Positions 50,330 through 63,094 of a DNA stretch of 64,000 bases are shown here, one piece after another. Under the pieces are notes generated by a model. The model was not told the DNA's origin, made no database searches, and saw only the letters and a list, made by a program, of their open reading frames with translations. Source of the DNA: Saxidomus purpurata. Its lineage: Eukaryota > Mollusca > Bivalvia > Venerida > Veneridae. Within the stretch, counting starts at the first letter, position 1; each line of letters begins with the position of its first letter. Made by a program: the position numbers and the translations under genes. The stretch spans positions 30,342,193-30,406,192 of the forward strand of contig JAFMSR010000015.1 of the NCBI GenBank assembly GCA_022818135.1, in the 5' to 3' direction.

Positions 50330-50790
50330 TCTCAGAATTGTTCCACATGTGACTCTCTTCCAAACTTAATCAAACCGTTCTGTCTCGCTGCACAAGATAG
50401 CTGCCAGGGCTAGAACAGAAAAAGCTTAAAATGACATCTCGTAAACGAATGGTTTTATTTTGAAATAATTTTATACAAAGGTTTCTCGTATGACCCTCTA
50501 CCAAAATTGGTCAAACCGTTCTTTTATATTGCACAAGGTAGCCGCCAGAGCTTAAAATAGAAAAAAATGTTTAAACATCATTTTCTTATATATGTCTGGT
50601 CTGCTTTTGAAATAATTTCACACAAACTCTCTACTAAAATTGTTCAAACCGTTTCATTGCACAAGGTAAAATAGAAAAATGTCTCAACACCATCTTGTAT
50701 ATGTCTGGTCTGCTTTTGAAATTTCACACAGATATTCCTCTGATGACCCTTCATCAAAATTGTTCAAACCGTTCCGCTCCGCTGCACAAT
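50330..50790 (+). repeat. Diverged tandem repeat, ~120-138 bp
   Basis: The phrase 'aaaattg.tcaaaccgttc' with 'gcacaaggtagc' recurs around 50373, 50511, 50644 and 50764. Intervals shrink from 138 to about 120 through deletions. Confidence 0.65.
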
Positions 50791-50854
50791 ATGGAACAAA
50801 AGATCCTCGGGTGAATTTTAAAGCAATGGTTTTCAAGTGAGTGATAGTCTTCAT

Positions 50855-51715
50855 GACCCACTTATGATACCCCCTGAACACAAAGGGTAAGGGGTGTATA
50901 CTGGATTCAGCTTGTCCGTCTGTCTGGAGACGAAATCTTGTGGACACTAAATCTACAATACCCCTAGTCAGAATTTAATGATACTTCACACAAGTGATAA
51001 GTACAATGCCTTGTTGTGCATGGTCCATGTTTCGGGTCTTTAGATCAAAGGCCACGGTCACAGGGGCTCGAGATAGTAAAATCTTGTGGACGCTAAATTT
51101 CCAAAAGCCTTGGTCAGAATTCAGTGATACTTCACAGAAGTGATAAGTACAATGCATAGTTGTGCATGGTCTATGTTTCGGGTCACTAGGTCAAAGGTCA
51201 AGCTCACAGGGGCTCGGGATAGTAAAATCTTGTGGACGCTAAATCTCAAAAAGCCCTGGTGAGAATTTAATGATACTTCACAGAAGTGATAAGTACAATG
51301 CATAGTTGTGCATGGTCTATATTTCGGGTCACTGGGTCAAAGGTCAAGGTCACAGGGGTTCGGTGTAGTAAAATCTTGTGGACGCTAAATCACCAAAACC
51401 GCTGGTGAGAATTTAATGATACTTCACAGAAGTGATAAGTACAATGCATAGTTGTGCATGATCGATTTTTAGGGTCACTAAGTTAAAGATCAAGGTCACA
51501 GGTGCTTGAGATAGTAAAATCCTGTGGACGCTAAATCTCCAAAAGCCCTGGTCAGAATTTAATGATACTTCAGAGAAGTGATAAGCACCATGCCTAGTTG
51601 TGCATGGTCGATGTTGTGGATCACTAGATCAAAAGTCACAGGGGCTTAAGATAGTAATATCTTGTGCGCTTTTAATCCACAAAAGCCCTAGTCAGAAGCC
51701 TTAAGTTGTGTAGTT
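50855..51715 (+). repeat. 146-bp tandem array
   Basis: After an introductory 'TACCCCCTGAACACAAAGGG' and GTCCGTCTGTCTGG, TAGTAAAATCTTGTGGACGC anchors occur at 51074, 51220, 51366 and 51512 (exact 146-bp steps), with a partial unit before (about 50928) and a shortened one after (51652, 140 bp). Minus-strand frames reading 'MHCTYHFCEVSLNS' are repeat by-products. Confidence 0.9.
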
Positions 51716-53735
51716 CCAATAATTAAAGCTTCAAATATGACAGAAATGGTATGTAGTATGTCCCGGGGGGGTGTATTCATCACCTTCAGTGATAGTTCTA
51801 GTTTTATTTCTGGTTTCAAAGAAATCATAGTGAAGAGGTTATACTCTTCAATCAACCTTACACAAATTGTCACCAAATTGTAACAAATAATGTTTTCAAA
51901 AAATCTGTTACACGGTCTTAATGCCGGGAACAATGTACAAACGACATTTTTGCATTTGGTGTTACCCCTATCTGTAAGTATCCTTCAAATATTGAGAACA
52001 AGTACGAACATGGATTATTTCTATCCGCAGTCAACATGTTTTATTTCTGTTTAGACTGGAAATACCTTTCCCAAACTGTATGAATTTACATGCTTTCTAA
52101 ACATAATTAAAAGATTAAAACATTTGAAGATTTTGGCGGAAGAATACGTAATTGAAATGTTGTATTGAAGAAATCATTGATACACTTTTACACTAACTTA
52201 TTAGTACTTATTAGTTACAACTCTGAACTGCGTAAATATTTATAATTATTGATCTGGCCATTAAAAATATTTCTCTTTATTTACATATTTGCATAGCATA
52301 TTTGATAGGTCACACGTATATGAATTTTCGTTTCATCTCAAAAGGTCAGAAACCTCAACGCGTGCCTATCATCTGCGTTTATAAAATAAAAAGGAAAACA
52401 GTAAAAATGATGTACAAAAATAATTTCAAGGCCAATCCTCAGGGCTCGTGTTTTGTTTCAATTTACTAGAATGACCGTGCACGCAGCTTATGTTTGAATG
52501 TCAATGCGCCCTTTGACGATAATAGCAATGGTATTTAATAATATAATGTTCCAGTATTAAAGTCGGTAACTAGGATAAGAGGATATGTTATACAGTTATG
52601 TTCAGCTTTTAATAAGTTGACTTAGTCCTTATTGTGACTTCCACAAATGAGCAGATTTGTGAACACCATTGATTGAATTTGTCTAAACGGCATTCAGGTA
52701 ATTATGTTATTTTTAGTTCATATAAACCAGTTGTATAGTACCTTAGTTTAAAATACTAACTTAAAACGAAAAGTAGTTGATGATTTATTTCGAAATAAAC
52801 TTGTTCAATGTTTTGAGCAATAAAGTGTCATAACCGGTGTTGTTTGAGCATCAGTCGCAACTTCTAATATTCTTTCGGAAGATGCCAGTTATACATATTG
52901 TTACAATTTATTCAGAGCAGTTTTCAGTAATTTTCCACCGAAACATATATTTTATAATGAAATCAGATGACTTTAAAGATAGTTTTGAGTACGACATACG
53001 ATGCATCTTTTCTTGTTTTATATTACGATACTTTTAAAAGTTTTCAGAAGCTGCTAAGTGGTGTCGAATCTGCAGAATTTCAGAAACAGTTGCCAATATG
53101 GAGGATTTATTGTCATGAGGCGGAAAGATCCACGTATTTAAGCTTTAAGGCTGACCTTTCTTAAATAAATTGCAATCACCTCTAGCCACAATTTCTATCT
53201 GTCTGAGGCTTCAAGAGCTCTTACGGAGATTTTGATTGATGAAATTTCCATTCTTCTGGGAAAACTTGTAAATGACACGTGATTAGGCCTCGTATAAAAT
53301 GCTACGATATTCCTTTATGTTTTGGTGCTGAGATCTATCAGTATACTTATTGCAATGAATAAAATAATTATTGATTTCCATGTTACGAATCCATTTTATT
53401 TTAAAGAATTGTGTTGTCATGTTACTTTACTGTGCATATACTTGTGGCGGACAATCATTTAACTACATGTAGGTTGAATACTGTTTACACAGTGCCCAAA
53501 ATTTGTATCAGTTATTTTTTTTCTATGGAAGCGGGTTGTATTCATAGTATAATCAGAATTAACCATTGCCTGATTTTTTGGTAAACTGAATTCCAAATGT
53601 AACAGTTAAATAAATATCAATTTATGTTTTAGTTGTTTTAGATAGCTTGAAATGTTTTCAAATGTAAAAAATGCCCACCGCAATGATCTCGAGAGAAATT
53701 CTTTAAAAGTACTTGATTGAAAATAGTGAGAAATT
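51716..53735. other. Non-coding, nothing recognised
   Basis: AT-rich sequence; frames at 52837-53164 have no motif. Confidence 0.45.
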
Positions 53736-54159
53736 TTCTGAATCGAAATGACATGATGCATATGCTGCAGTAAGTTGTTGATGTATTTCTGCTAAAGTAA
53801 TGTCATGAATTTTTGTTTTCTTTTAAAATGCACTGCACATGTATTCTACTTAGTTGATTTTTAAAACATCAAGTTTACATTTATTTATTTATTCAGTTTT
53901 TTCTTTATTTTACTTTATGTTATGAGCTGCCAAATTTGTACATATTCAGAATTTTTTACTTTAATTGACAATACAAATCGTGAATAGAATGCTATGTTTG
54001 TTGTGTTTTAGTGCAAGGATAAGCTGTTAGGGTCCTAAGTCCGTTCATAATTACCTTCAAACGACATCTGGGTTGCCATGTTGATGGAACTTGGCAGGGA
54101 TATTCCTTTCATGAAACTGTCATAGATGTTCAAATAATTCCATTCCATGTGGAACGCTG

Positions 54160-54173
54160 GGTGCCATGGCAAC
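54160..54173 (+). promoter_or_regulatory. RFX X-box-like motif in duplication copy 1
   Basis: GGTGCCATGGCAAC fits the RFX-site pattern (GTNRCC...RGYAAC) apart from one position. It lies in repeat-derived DNA, so function is doubtful. Confidence 0.2.
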
Positions 54174-55933
54174 GGAAGAAAAACTTAAAAATTTTAAATA
54201 AACTAACAGGCCGGCCCAGAGCTTAGATAGTTGGCATGTGGCATTGTCTAATGGACCTCATCCAAGATTGTTCAAATCATGTCCCCCGGATCACAATACT
54301 AGTAGATAGTTGAAACGTATCATTTTGTAAAAAAACTTCTAGGAATATTATTCAAATCGCCAAGGTCTAAACTAACCATTGTTGACCTTGTATTATAGTT
54401 AAATGGTAGCCAGGAGAGCGATTTAGGGTCATCTTAGCCATCTTGTACTTCTGTTATGTGCGGATATCAAAAACCAACAACAGCACTTACTTAAATATTT
54501 AAAATGTCAAAATTCAAGGATTAGGCTTTTGACCACTTGAAGATATTCTTGAGATAAAATATCTGTCCTACATTGCTGACTATCCGGAGTGGAGAAAATT
54601 AATTCTAATAAATGACTGAATACTCCATATGAAATGCACTACCATGAGGTCATAGCGCACTTCATGGAATGACTTACCTATGTCTATTGTTTCTTCGTCG
54701 TATGGTAGGGACAGAAGACTAGAAAAAACATTATCGAATTTCAGTGCTAGATGACCTGTAGTCATAAATACAACTGTATTTAACATTATTTGTTAACCAT
54801 TGAATAAACATTAATGCGTAACTAGAGAGTTATGTTCGGCATCATTGTTAGTCGTCAACGTCTGGTAATGCTATGTTCCAGTCCATTTTTATAGAAGAAG
54901 AGCACCACCAAAACTATCACAATGACGACACCAGGGCACAATTCATATAGCCATAATGTGCAAGCCTAGAATCCCTGTAACACTTCAGTGTCTACGTTAG
55001 TTTATTATGCTATAAAAAGAACAGATAAAGGACAATACTTTTAAGTCATTAATTTAATCATGCTAGTCATTTTATGAGAAATTCTTAGCATCAAATGTCT
55101 GTATAATGGTCTTTGTGTCATACGTTACGTAAAAAGATGATTATGTATAATGATCTTATGCGGGAACAAATTTGAATTGAATTGAATTGAAAGCTTTGAT
55201 ATGCATTATAAACTGCAAGATAGAAGCATTACGGCACGAGGGCTTTAGTTGCACACTATCGTCTTAGTATTAAGCTGGTGACAGTTCATCAAGTTGTGCT
55301 TGTTTCAGACTGAAGAACTACAGTGCCTACAGCGCTTTGATTAAATTTTGCGACTAAAAGAATTATTACCAGGACCATTGGGTAGCTCTTCCGAGATTTC
55401 GTCGGAGATTTTAATTCAGTTTTTACTTATAGCTCTGAAAGTGACCAACTTTTATTGTCTTTGATATCTATTATCATTGATTTTTGCTAGGTTTGATTCA
55501 ACGTCGATTTGTGCACTGAAGAGGGTTATCAGTATTTACGTAATTCTATATTAGAAATTTAGTGCTAAAATATGACAGAAACAGCTGTGGACATTTGGAA
55601 TAAACATAGATACTTTGTGCACAAAAACAAATATTGTACTTTCTTAAAGTAATCAATGACAAACTGGTTTGAGATAAGATAACAAGAGAACGATTTATTC
55701 CCAGACCAATCCTCATATAAATGACATATGAATCAAAATAATAATTGAGAATGAACAAGTTACAAAATCGCAAGAATTCTTATTTCCTTACATATAAATT
55801 ATCAAGCACCCTAGGAAAGACACAAACATCAACATTAGAAATAAAAGTAGAAGAAATTCAATCAATATCGTTATGTAAAGGAAAGCATATTGTTAATCTA
55901 ATTGCATTAAGAGACAACAAGCCTGACTCCTTT

Positions 55934-56245
55934 TCAGAAGTAAAACATATGTCTCTTCTTGCTTCTTTTCATGTCCCTGAAATTAATATAATAAATGTAG
56001 ACAATTTCCAATACCGACGATATCCGTGTTTTTCCCTGAACAATTGAAATCACCGGATCTGTGCTACAGATCTCAGAACAATTGTTTTCTAAAATTATAT
56101 CAGGGAGATAGGAAATTATATCATCACGGAAAGGATTATTTTCAACTGGAAACTTATTGCATTGCGAAAATGTTACAAAGCGCTCCAAAATGAATACTAT
56201 CTTGCCTTCAACATTTTGTTTAGTTTTGCTCAGTTCGTCAAAGTT
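55934..56245 (-). pseudogene. Protein-like open segment in duplication copy 1 (unrecognised)
   Basis: The minus-strand frame is open for 103 codons between stops and reads like globular protein: KTKQNVEGKIVFILERFVTF, then ENNPFRDDIISYLPDI, NNCSEICSTDPVISIVQG. A 2-bp deletion relative to copy 2 near 56030 then throws it into a different frame. The second copy (63095-63483) shows the same residues with a different break. I do not recognise the family. It could be a degraded exon carried in the duplicated unit or part of an unknown transposable element. Confidence 0.3.
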
Positions 56246-56575
56246 TCATCTAGAAATGTTTGTACGTGAAACCATGTTAACGGGATACAGTTAAACTTCT
56301 ATCAGACATTCAAGTTGTAACCATTTCAGCAATTTTATTGTTTCTAGTGGTGCAAAAATATTTTGCGTGCAAGTGTTCATTTTCCGTTAAATTGCAAAAG
56401 TATTTGCCACCTAATGTATGTTTTCCGTATTTCACTGGCATTTAGACTTAATAATGGGAACATTTTACCATTTCTAAATTGTAATTATGATCAACTACAG
56501 CGTGGTATTGAAATTAAAAAATGCCTGAGAAATAAGTAAGCATACTTTTAATTACATCCGTGCTAATTTCAGCAC

Positions 56576-57699
56576 ATGATTCTGTTTAACCAAAATACCA
56601 TAATCTTACCGACCGAAGGCCGCCCGAACCCTGTTTGCTATAAACGCGTCAAAGCTTCAAACCAATGCACTCATAACTAACATGGATAAAGTTGGTTGTT
56701 TCTGGTAAACACGCGAGTTTACATAAACCGTCGCAGAAAACTTGCCATAAATCAACGAACCTGCAACTGTTTTTTTTTCTATAACCGGGGGTCATACGGG
56801 CTATAAAATACCAAGGATCGCAAATTTGAAATGGACGGTCTACCTTTCTGAAGACATAACTTGTATATTACAAATTTGCAAAGCTAAGGTCTCACTTCAC
56901 CGTCGTTGAAGTTTGTGCAATTAACATGGCCATGACGAAAGTATTCGGAATATCAAAGTGCTATGATAACGTGGTTTACAAGTTACCTAAGATGATAATA
57001 TCAACAAGTTTTAAAAAACAATTCCGAGTATTTCATAAAATACATGTATTTCTTTAACGATTTAAAATTATGTGGCATCTTATATCACCCAGTGAGAGTT
57101 CATAAATATCCCATTTGTGTATATTATTTAAATTTTTTACCTCAACCATAAAGTCATCGAAGTTAGTAGCTGTTGCTTGTCAATCTTTTCTCAGAACAAA
57201 ATCCCCCCTCCTTCACCAGAAGAGATAAGAAGAAATTGTTAAATAATTACATTATTGAACACTCTTTTGACTTGTCTCGTGCAGATCATGTCCCTTTTTG
57301 TTCACGCTCTTGTTCATTTAAGATCACAGCTATTCTGATATTGCTATTTTATTAGCAGCAAGTATTCACCGACTAACAACTCTTTTGTTGAGACTGGAAC
57401 TAAGTATGCCGCCTGTTCATGTCGCGGTAAATCGGTTAAGTATTGTTCAATATTGTAATCCCAAGGCACCTATGCTTAATACATTTTGCATTGCTCTGAA
57501 CTGGTATCATGGTGAATTATCTTTAGCGAGGTCAAAACACTACTTAACAGCACTAAACGAATGAAGAACGACGAAAGCTTAAGAAAAACATCAAACAATT
57601 GGAAAGGAATGACTGAGGGATGATTTTGTTGGCAAATATAATGAATAAATGCTGATTACATTTCATTTTATACTTTTTTATTTCAACTCGATTGTGAAA
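56576..57699. other. Non-coding, nothing recognised
   Basis: No supported feature. Confidence 0.45.
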
Positions 57700-57855
57700 G
57701 AAGCTCAAGCTTATAGAGTCACTCTCGAGTCCGCTTCCTGGAAAAACCAGTACTGGTGTCATTATGAGGAGGTACGATCGTGACCCAAGTGGGGCTAGAA
57801 CCCGCAACCTTCGGGATGAGCGGCAAACACCATGATCCGGAATTCCCACGCTAAA
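57700..57855 (-). mobile_element. tRNA-derived SINE, third family
   Basis: On the minus strand a tRNA-like head (about 57785-57855) with B-box GGTTCTAGCCC (57792-57802) precedes a body reading 'ccagtactggtttttccagg' and 'gcggactcgagagtgactct'. Head and body differ from the two Thr-type SINE copies. The A-box is weak and no target-site duplication was found. Confidence 0.5.
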
Positions 57856-57884
57856 TGTACCCTGGTTATATTAGAAATAGGTAA

Positions 57885-57985
57885 TTGTTGTACCTACCCT
57901 ACTATTTACCAAACCCTACCAAACCCTACTATACCTTACTCTTCTCTACCCTAATCTACCTAATCCTACCCTATCTACTTGTACC
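57885..57985. repeat. Pyrimidine-rich (CCTACCCTA)-like degenerate tract
   Basis: About 100 bp of imperfect ACCCTAC/ACCAAACCCT repeats. It resembles interstitial telomere-like sequence only loosely; few units are exact CCCTAA. Confidence 0.6.
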
Positions 57986-58614
57986 TGTCGACTTTCCGAC
58001 TGACGTATGATTAAACCTACACTTATAAACACAAAATTATTTAGTTTCACTCCAAGAAAAATATTTTACAGTTATCCACGAAGCAATGTGATATTTCGGA
58101 CTTATTTCTTAACAGCTGTGGGAAACAGTTAAAGTAAGTAAACATCTGCGTTCATTACATTCACATTGTTACATATCACTCCTGAATATATTCACACACG
58201 AGATCTCCATGCACAAAAATATATATATATCTCATAACCATCGCCTTTGTTGTTTTGTTCGTATAACATACTAAAAAGGAATACATTGTATTGGTAGTGA
58301 TTTACAGATCAGGAGGCTACTAAATGTCTTCATACAGCTTCGTATGACCTCGGCAACAAGCCTTACGATAATATATTTCCTTTGCAAATTTATCAAGATG
58401 AATTTTCATTATCCATGCCTTCCCGCCTGTCTCCTTGTATGCATTTAACAGCAGTTTCCTGCTGTAAATGTCTGGTTGGCGACTTGACAAAGTCTGTGTA
58501 TTTCTCTTATCAGATTGTAGACATTTGTCTTCTGTGTGACGTAAGGTAAATCTGAAGTTTATTATAACAACTATGAAGAAAAAACAACAGTTTTATTATA
58601 TGTCAATTGTTTTG
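57986..58614. other. Non-coding, nothing recognised
   Basis: No supported feature. Confidence 0.45.
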
Positions 58615-58815
58615 CTACAAATTATGGCCCTTGTTTAAGTTTTTCATTCATGCTTATGTTATTCTCATATATCAGAAATCACATATAAGTTTCACTTAAA
58701 ACTACAAGAAAGCGTTGACGTAATGATAACAATTTTAAGCCATTTTGATAAATGTATAATATACTAGCAACGCGATTCAAATAGACGAGCGTGCTGTCAT
58801 CTGACAGCTCTTGTT
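58615..58815 (+). mobile_element. Helentron-like right-end fragment
   Basis: Only one eroded unit ('attatggcccttgtttaagt') and the right end remain: AATAGACGAGC at 58780-58790, hairpin GCTGTCATCTGACAGC at 58793-58808, then TCTTGTT. Confidence 0.7.
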
Positions 58816-59264
58816 AAGTCATTAAAGTTAAGTGTATGGGTTTGAAAACTGACAATACTTTGATATTCTTTCTGTTGTAGACTGTATTATATTAAAGAGA
58901 ACTTACGGAATGAATGTACGCTATTGTACTAGCTTATCATTTATAATATACATGTATATATATGAAAATTGCTTGAAATTGAAATATGTTTTGCCTATAT
59001 AACTATGACGTAAATACTAATTCCAATACCTTTGGTTTACCCGCAACGATTAAACTTCTAGCAGCCCATTGAAATCAAAAGTGCATGACGTCATATCTGC
59101 GGACATAGTTCATCACTGACTTCTAAGGTCAAACAAACAACTATTCAAGATACTAATTAAAGTTCTAATTTGTAATCAAATTTCACTTGACATTATTTCG
59201 CGGTTTCGGGAAATGGATAATACTGATTTATCAGTTTTATTAACAGTATTTAAATACTAATTGA
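58816..59264. other. Non-coding, nothing recognised
   Basis: No supported feature. Confidence 0.45.
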
Positions 59265-59665
59265 ATCGAAATGACATGATGCATAAGCTGCAGTAAATTG
59301 TTGATGTATTTCTGCTGAAGTAATGCCCTGTATTTTTTTAAATGCACTTCACATGTATTCTAATTAGTTACTATTTGAAACATTTATTCATTTATTCAGT
59401 TTTCTCTTTATTTTACTTTAAATGTTTATGTTGTGAGCTGCCAAATTTGAACATATTTAGAATTTTTTACTTTAATTGACAATACAAATTGTGAATAAAA
59501 TGTTATGTTTATCGTGTTTTAGTGCAAGGGTAAGCTGTTAGGGGCCTTAGTCCGTTCATAATTACCTTCAAACGACATCTGGGTTGCCATGGTGATGGAA
59601 CTTGGCAGAGTTGTTCTTTCATGAAGCTCTGTAGATGTTCAAATAACATTCCATGCGGAATACTG

Positions 59666-59679
59666 GTTGCCATGGCAAC
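59666..59679 (+). promoter_or_regulatory. Palindromic RFX X-box-like motif
   Basis: GTTGCCATGGCAAC is a perfect palindrome matching the RFX consensus. A one-base variant GTTGCTATGGCAAC lies 260 bp downstream at 59926-59939 in the next tandem unit. Confidence 0.3.
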
Positions 59680-61751
59680 GGAATGAAAAACTTTTTAAAA
59701 ATCTAAAAAACAGGAAGGCCAAGAGCTTAGATATTTGGCGCTTGCTTTGTCTAATGGACCTCATCCAAGATTTAATTGCCAAATACAAATCGTAAATAGA
59801 ATGTTCAGTTTGTTGTGTTTTAGCTGGCACAACGTGGGTTTTCAAGTTGAAGGAACAGTGACAGGGATGTTCCTTGCATGAAGCTCTATCATAGTTGTTA
59901 AAATAAGTATATATCATGCGGAATGGTTGCTATGGCAACGAAGGGAAAACCTTTGAACAATCATTATTCTCATAAACAGGAAGGCCCGAAGTCTAGATAT
60001 TTGGCAGTTGACCTCATCATTGACAACATCTACAAACATTGTTCAAATCCTGGCCTTATTTCTTAATTTACCGTGCCCTGGGGAAGGTATCACTTTAATT
60101 CACATACAATTTAGGCTTATATACGAACAACTTTCTGAAAATACGTGTATTTGGCACATGTGGTGTTGCCTCATGTGCATTTACTAAGATTGTTCAAATC
60201 ATGACCACAGGGTCAAAATAGACCCTGTCCTAGGGGTCAATTGATTTCATATAGGCTTTATTAGGGAAAGCTTAAACAATATTATGGTCTTAAACCAAAA
60301 GGCCCATAGCTTATATATTTGTAATGAAGCATTTTGTAGTGGACCTATAAGCATATTGTTCAAATCGTGACACCAAGTTAAAATTGGCCATTCCTGTGAT
60401 GTAATTATTGACTTTGTATTATTTTTAATGGTTACCTGGTGAGCGATAAAGGACATTCTTGTCCCTCTTGTACTTCTGTTGTGTGAGAATATAAAAATCC
60501 ACAGCAGCACTAACTTGAAGATTTATTTCAAATTTATAAAATTTTAAAATTCAAGGATAATGCTTTAGACCACTAGAAGGGATTCTTGAAATGCGATAAA
60601 GAAACCAGTCCTACATTGTTGACTATCTAAACTGGAGTAAATCAATTCTAACAAATGACTGAATACTTCCAAATTATGAAATGCACTACCATGGGATCAT
60701 ATCGTATTTCAAAGACTGACTGACCTCTGTCTATTGTTTCTTTGTCATATGATAGGGACATAAGACTAGAACACTTGTCTTAAAAACAAATAAACGAATG
60801 CCAATGCCAGACTACCAGATATGAAAATACAACTGTATAACACCTAGCTTGTTAACGTAGTGAGGAATGACAGAGTTATATTCAACATCATTTTTAGTCG
60901 TCATATTGAGGTAACGTTATTTTCCAGTCCTTTTTTAAAGAAGAAGAAAAACACAATCACAAGTATGACACTGAAGACAACAGAGCACAATTGACACAAT
61001 CGTTGTAATACCCAGTTTCTACGCCAGTTTATTACGCTATAAAAAGAACAATGGAATAGCGACACTGGAAAACAAACATAACCATCTGTGTTGATGAAGG
61101 ACAGCTTACCTATTTATATTTCGCTCGTACCATTTCATATTTAGGAACTAACATACACTTATTAAATGCAAAACACCATGTTTTCTTGACAATAAAATTT
61201 CTTCTCAGATGTTTTAGAGGGTAGTTGTTGAAATTGTTTTTTAGATCACCTGATGTCCATCGTCTGTCCGTCCATCCTCACTGCATCTATGTGTATTAAG
61301 AGGTCAGTATTTTTGAAAACGAACTTGGAATTTAAGAAAAATGATGTTGCATGTAAGTCTGTTTTATTTACAGATCACTCTTTCAACATAAAAAGGGCGG
61401 CCATTTTATACAAGCTATATGTATATGTATTTAATACATGTATAGATATAAGTATGAGTCACAGGATCATCAAATAGTGTATTCATAGGATAACAGTGTT
61501 TTATTTTTAAATGTCATCAAGTATCCTGTTTCTCAACTAAAATTACTAAACAGAAATACATAATATGTATCATTGACCATCTGAAACAAATACATGTATC
61601 TACATAAATGGGCCTTTGTTCAAAATACCACAGGGATATAGTTATTCTCTTGATTTAAGGCCAATTTCGACATTTGTTGAAATGTCTGTTATACATACGT
61701 CACTACTTTGTCTTATAATAGCACATCTGTACAGAACTTGGTGATTATCTG

Positions 61752-61756
<5 letters not shown>

Positions 61757-61811
<55 letters not shown>
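61757..61811. repeat. (AAT)n microsatellite
   Basis: About 18 uninterrupted trinucleotide units, inside the part of duplication copy 2 that copy 1 lacks. Confidence 0.97.
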
Positions 61812-63094
61812 TTTCATTTAAAGATGGTAACTCAATAAGTCCAAGGACCTATCTTCCTCGAGGCCTTCCTATTAACATTCATAATTCAAAACGGTTATAA
61901 CATAACCAATCATGATCACTATAACACAGACATGCAGTTACGAGCAATAACACTTGAGTTACATTTATGAGCATGAAACAAGAATAACAGTAATGAGCAA
62001 TATCAAATGAGTTACAGTATTGAAAAAAACAAAAACAATAGAAATCAGTTACCGAATAATAAGATACTGTCTGAACTTATACGAACGAAGGTGAGAGTAA
62101 ATGCATTTTTAATATCAGGGGGAATATAATTCCATACTACCATTCCAGCATCTTGAAAAGTTAGTTAAGTACATTTCGATTTAAAAATTAGGTACCGAAT
62201 ATCTTTTTTATTTCTAGACCTGGGACTATAGTAAGTCTGTATGTTAGCGTAAGATAATAAATGACGCATGTATAGTGGTGTAAAACTTTTAAACGTTTTG
62301 TATACTATGATTCAGGGCATTATAAGATAAACGGCAACAACGTGATGTAACAAATTGATAGAAACTAGAAATTAAAGAATAAGAATTACATGCGCTTTGA
62401 TTATAATTTGCGACCAATGGAAATTATTACAAGGACCATAGGATAGTTCTTTCGTGATTTCGTCGGAGATTTTAATTCAGTCTTTACTTATAACTCTGGA
62501 AGTGTCCACATTTATAGGCCTTCAAATGTTACACATTGTATAACTGCACCTTGAAAGGTTTGAATCAACGTCGATTTGAGCACTGAAGAGAATTATCATT
62601 TTTTACGCTATCATTTTTCAGAAATAAAGGGATAATGTATGATAGAAATAGCTATGAACATTGAGTATAAACTTAGATACCAAACATTGTGCTTATAATT
62701 TTTCCTAAATTTTCTCCTTGAGTAGTACGATGATATGCATTTATCTCACAAAAGTATGTTTTTCTTTCACTGTGTAGCATTATGTGATGTAAATAATTTC
62801 ATTCCTGTTTGAAATGATACTAAATCAAAGTTTTCATTTCTTAGGAATCAATGGCAAACTTGTTTCCTTTGGTTTGAAATAACAAGAAAAAAGATTTGTT
62901 CCCCGATCAATTCTCATATAAATGACATATGAATCAAAATTATAATTGACAATGAACAAGTTACAAAATCGCAAGAATTCTTATTTCCTTGCATACAAAT
63001 TATCAAGCATCCTAGAAAAGACACAAACAACAACACTAGCAAGAAAAGTACAAGAAATTCAATCAATATTGCTATGTTAAAGAAATCATATTGT

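Larger units (their letters stand above)
53736..56575 (+). repeat. Segmental direct duplication, copy 1
   Basis: Matches 59265-63795 in the same order and orientation. Examples are 'tgaatcgaaatgacatgatgca' (53739/59264), 'gtttattatgctataaaaagaac' (54998/61026), 'gatttcgtcggagattttaattcag' (55397/62456) and a long near-identical block (55735-56520/62930-63780). Intervening parts differ by insertions. The late block is clearly more alike than the early one. Confidence 0.8.

Noticed and set aside
50975..51303. Repeated minus-strand frames reading MHCTYHFCEVSLNS
   Set aside because: They recur every 146 bp because of the tandem array and are not separate genes.
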